The translations under genes and the position numbers were made by a program. DNA of 64,000 bases. Source: Bacteroidales bacterium (GTDB lineage Bacteria; Bacteroidota; Bacteroidia; Bacteroidales; Tenuifilaceae). Location: the NCBI GenBank assembly GCA_013141385.1, contig JABFRB010000016.1, forward strand, positions 1 through 64,000, in the 5' to 3' direction. Shown in pieces: positions 61,750 through 64,000 of the stretch (its first letter is position 1; every line of letters begins with the position of its first letter). The notes under the pieces are model-generated. The model was not told where the DNA came from. It made no database searches and saw nothing but the letters and a program-made list of their open reading frames with translations.

Positions 61750-62361
61750 ATGATGAGAAAATTACTGTTTGCTTTGGCATTTTTGCCTCTATTTACATGC
61801 CATTCGTCGATGGCAACTGAAAACTATTACTTGCAGGATACTTCAAAGAAAGGGTACAATGCCTCTGCATCATTCCCAAAATCGAAACTTGGAGTAGATG
61901 TGATGGTGCTAATGACTGGTGAGCAGCGTGATGTTGAGATTCGTAAGTTTTCAACAAAATTTATTTATTTTTCTAAACCAACTGAATCGGTAATGACACA
62001 GATTGACAGGCGCTTAGTTAATGCCATATACTACCGAAGCGGAAGGAAGGAGGTCATTACCCCTAAAGCAGTTGATTTACCCCAAAGTAGTGATTGGGAA
62101 AAAATTAAGATTACCGAAGATCCAAATGATATCGGCCCAACAATGATAGAGATTGATGTAATTGAAGTTGAAGTTGAAGCGAGTACTCGCGAACAATACG
62201 TTAAGCCACAAACACTCCAAAACTCAGCAAACATAATACTCCGAAAAAAAGCAGCTCTCCTAAATGGAGAATTAGTTTTAATTAAAAAGAAATCGCATAG
62301 TAGACCCTACGGAGAAGCCCCTTCGCTTAGAGTTGAAGCCGTTGCTTATCGTAAGATTTAG
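61750..62361 (+). CDS. Secreted protein of unknown function
   Basis: A 203-residue exported protein: N-terminal hydrophobic signal MMRKLLFALAFLPLFTC followed by HSSMATENYY. The Cys at residue 17 is followed by HSS and preceded by FT, so a lipobox is possible but weak. The rest has strand-like segments (VDVMVLMTGEQRDVEIRKFS, EIDVIEVEVEASTREQYV) and resembles the Bacteroidota proteins that describe an MLTGxxxxV-type first strand, but I do not assign a family. Its own promoter element and terminator bracket it. Confidence 0.55.
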   Translation: MMRKLLFALAFLPLFTCHSSMATENYYLQDTSKKGYNASASFPKSKLGVDVMVLMTGEQRDVEIRKFSTKFIYFSKPTESVMTQIDRRLVNAIYYRSGRKEVITPKAVDLPQSSDWEKIKITEDPNDIGPTMIEIDVIEVEVEASTREQYVKPQTLQNSANIILRKKAALLNGELVLIKKKSHSRPYGEAPSLRVEAVAYRKI

Positions 62362-62389
62362 TTAAGTCATTTCTCGGAAAACAATTCAT

Positions 62390-62418
62390 AAAAAATGCGA
62401 GTAATCCTCACATTTTTT
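62390..62418 (+). terminator. Terminator after the secreted unknown gene
   Basis: aaaaaatg-c-gag pairs with ctc-a-catttttt around taatc; T-rich tail follows. Confidence 0.55.
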
Positions 62419-62491
62419 ACTTTATTTCTTAAGCAAATCCCGGATCAAAGTAAAATTAGGGTGGATTAATTTTTATCTCTACCTTAGATTT

Positions 62492-62857
62492 ATGGAAATA
62501 GAATCATTATTAAAGTATTTATTGCCCCAAGAGATATTTCAGTACTTTGATTTAATTGAGATAAAGGAAGAAGGCAATAACGTTTTATTACTTCAATTGG
62601 ATGAGAAGTCGCTAAAACCATCAGCTCATTCGGACAAAGAATTAGTGTCCAATGGTTTTGATGAGCCTATCCGTATTCAAGATTTTCCTTTACGAGATAG
62701 GGCTGTCTATTTTATAGTTAGGCGGCGTAAGTGGAAGGATAAAAAGACGGGCAAGATTTACACCACCCAATGGGATCTAACAGCAAACGGAACGAGTTAT
62801 TCAAAAGGGTTTGCTGCTTTTTTAAAAGAGTTACTTGGATCATTACCCCATAAGTAG
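62492..62857 (+). CDS. ISAon1-family transposase N-terminal region protein
   Basis: A 121-residue protein with the N-terminal block typical of this IS group: LLKYLLPQEIFQYFDLIEIK, FPLRDRAVYFIVRRRKWKD and YTTQWDLTANGTSYSKGFAAFLKELLG. It supplies the DNA-binding part. It overlaps the downstream transposase frame by 23 bases (62835-62857). Confidence 0.85.
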   Translation: MEIESLLKYLLPQEIFQYFDLIEIKEEGNNVLLLQLDEKSLKPSAHSDKELVSNGFDEPIRIQDFPLRDRAVYFIVRRRKWKDKKTGKIYTTQWDLTANGTSYSKGFAAFLKELLGSLPHK

Positions 62858-63818
62858 CAATAGTTTAGCCAAGTTCTATTATATAAATGGCGATTACTTT
62901 GGGAGGCAATACAAGGAGCACCTGAGCGGATTTAATGGTTGGGAGCAGAAAGAGCATGCTAACGACTGGATTCTTTTTCCTGATAATATAGGAGACCATC
63001 TAAGCCTTGATGAGACAAGTCTTTCAAATGGAGAGCTGTATACAATTCTAACGAATAAAGCAGGGAAAGGGAAGAAAGGCTCATTGATTGCCATGGTTGA
63101 GGGTACTAGCTCAGCTAACGTTATAAAAATACTCAATAAGATACCTCTAAAGCAAAGAAGCAGAGTAAAAGAGGTTACCCTAGATATGGCCTACTCCATG
63201 CATAAGATTGTCAAATCATCCTTCCCGAATGCCCATCGGGTTGTTGATCGTTTTCATGTTCAAAAGCTGGCCTATGATGCGCTACAGGAGATGAGAATAC
63301 AGCATCGCTGGGATGCCATTAACGAGGCTACAAATGGCATGGAGAATGCCCGGCTAAATCACAAAGAGTATGTCCCAAAACTTTTAACCAACGGGGATAC
63401 CAAAAAACAACTATTGGCTCGAAGCCGATATTTGCTATTTAAATCAGCAGAGAAATGGACCACCAAGCAGAAAGAAAGGGCAAGTATACTGTTCGAAATG
63501 TACCCTGATATTAAAAAAGCATATGGTCTAACTCATAGCTTAAGTACGATATTTACAAAGACCAAAGAAAAAGGAGTAGCGTATACCAAACTTGCTAAAT
63601 GGTTCAACGATATTACTGATTCTGGCTTCAAATCATTTAATACTATTTCTGCAACTATCTATTCGAATTACCCTGAAATACTAAACTTTTTTGATAATAG
63701 AAGCACTAATGCTTCTGCTGAATCGTTTAATGCAAAACTTAAAGCGTTTAGAAGTACTCTGAGAGGGGTTAATGACACATGTTTCTTTTTATATAGAGTA
63801 GCAAATATCTATGCCTAA
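62835..63818 (+). CDS. ISAon1-family transposase
   Basis: A 327-residue DDE transposase (ISL3-type). Catalytic candidates: Asp in HLSLDETSLSNGELYTILTN, Asp in VTLDMAYSMHKI and Glu in STNASAESFNAKLKAF. RVVDRFHVQKLAYDA is the conserved mid-block. The frame has no ATG near its beginning: it opens at 62826 and the first possible start is TTG at 62835, so it may be made by a +1 shift from the upstream ORF or by coupled re-initiation. Its TAA stop lies within the terminal inverted repeat. Confidence 0.88.
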   Translation: MDHYPISSNSLAKFYYINGDYFGRQYKEHLSGFNGWEQKEHANDWILFPDNIGDHLSLDETSLSNGELYTILTNKAGKGKKGSLIAMVEGTSSANVIKILNKIPLKQRSRVKEVTLDMAYSMHKIVKSSFPNAHRVVDRFHVQKLAYDALQEMRIQHRWDAINEATNGMENARLNHKEYVPKLLTNGDTKKQLLARSRYLLFKSAEKWTTKQKERASILFEMYPDIKKAYGLTHSLSTIFTKTKEKGVAYTKLAKWFNDITDSGFKSFNTISATIYSNYPEILNFFDNRSTNASAESFNAKLKAFRSTLRGVNDTCFFLYRVANIYA

Positions 63819-63833
63819 TCCACCCTAGTCTTA

Positions 63834-64000
63834 TCATGACCCCAAATCCCTTATCTCGCTTAAAAGTTCTTGTTCCTTTGTTGGTGCTGGAGGACTAGCA
63901 GGTAAAGTCGCCTCCTGTTTTCGTTTAGCAGCATTCATAGCCTTTATCACCATGAATACAGCAAATGCAACAATTAAAAAATCGAATATCCCTTGCAAAA
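63834..64000 (-). CDS. mscL: Large-conductance mechanosensitive channel MscL (C-terminal part)
   Basis: The window cuts the gene. The visible 54 codons read [20 protein letters not shown], the second transmembrane helix, then a Lys/Glu/Pro linker ([11 protein letters not shown]) and the terminal helix [11 protein letters not shown]. This matches the MscL end (membrane helix 2, linker, EIRDLL). The usual final residues seem replaced by GS, next to the IS right end, so insertion may have altered the last codons. The channel releases osmolytes at hypo-osmotic shock. Confidence 0.8.
   Translation of the reverse strand, partial: LQGIFDFLIVAFAVFMVIKAMNAAKRKQEATLPASPPAPTKEQELLSEIRDLGS

Larger units (their letters stand above)
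62457..63827 (+). mobile_element. ISAon1-family insertion sequence (ISL3-like)
   Basis: About 1371 bp. Terminal inverted repeats tagggtggatta (62457-62468) and taatccaccc ta (63816-63827) are perfect over 12 bases. It carries an N-terminal-region ORF and a transposase ORF. No clear target duplication was found (left flank agtaaaat, right flank gtcttatc). Both ORFs are intact, so the copy may be active. Its right end lies six bases from the mscL stop triplet. Confidence 0.85.

Overview
The window looks like a chromosomal segment of an AT-rich, probably anaerobic member of the Bacteroidota (Bacteroidales/Marinilabiliales-like). Evidence: PorQ and a PorV/PorQ-family barrel, the porQ-cmk-ispH gene order, DUF4412, the SiaC/SpoIIE-phosphatase pair, an ISAon1-family insertion sequence, mostly Shine-Dalgarno-free starts, and several TAnnTTTG (-7) promoter elements. 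HydF ([FeFe]-hydrogenase maturation) argues for anaerobic metabolism. No rRNA, tRNA or CRISPR array was recognised.

Layout. 0.3-9.7 kb: thioesterase, secreted coiled-coil protein, pentapeptide-repeat membrane protein, APS kinase, TetR regulator with an extra C-terminal domain, M20 amidohydrolase and penicillin-binding protein 1C. 10-14.6 kb: a compact five-gene minus-strand operon (NMT1-type binding lipoprotein, ABC ATPase, permease, membrane protein with PLD-like tail, radical SAM/SPASM-like enzyme). 14.8-21.8 kb: housekeeping and envelope genes (glutamine cyclotransferase-like lipoprotein, HAD phosphatase, PorV-like barrel, pssA, purS, DAHP synthase/chorismate mutase, DUF1003, tyrosine phosphatase). 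22-28 kb: a thioester-containing alpha-2-macroglobulin. 28-31 kb: accessory patch with a truncated BRO-type antirepressor and a TIR/deoxyribosyltransferase-like protein with coiled coil and TPR repeats. 30.7-35.8 kb: parE and parC separated by a four-helix-bundle (S23) gene that sits inside inverted repeats. 36-41.8 kb: porQ, cmk, ispH, priA. 42-49.6 kb: stand-alone SecD-P1-like lipoprotein, two unknowns, large hybrid histidine kinase, YkgJ protein, EamA transporter. 49.8-55 kb: aspA, a small double-glycine-leader cysteine-rich peptide gene, DUF4412, hydF. 54.9-59.9 kb: four-gene operon siaC-like, TPR/SpoIIE phosphatase, OmpA-like, OmpL47-like. 60-64 kb: cyclic-2,3-diphosphoglycerate-synthetase-like GTPase, secreted unknown, complete ISAon1-family element, and the 3' end of mscL.

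Most notable: (1) a 59-residue peptide gene at 51863-52042 with a GG leader and six core cysteines in a cystine-knot-compatible pattern; (2) the ABC/PLD-like/radical-SAM operon, which may also carry a tiny ORF coupled to its end; (3) a SiaC/phosphatase envelope-signalling operon; (4) several families of intergenic repeats bounded by inverted repeats, including a six-hairpin cluster at 21913-22169.
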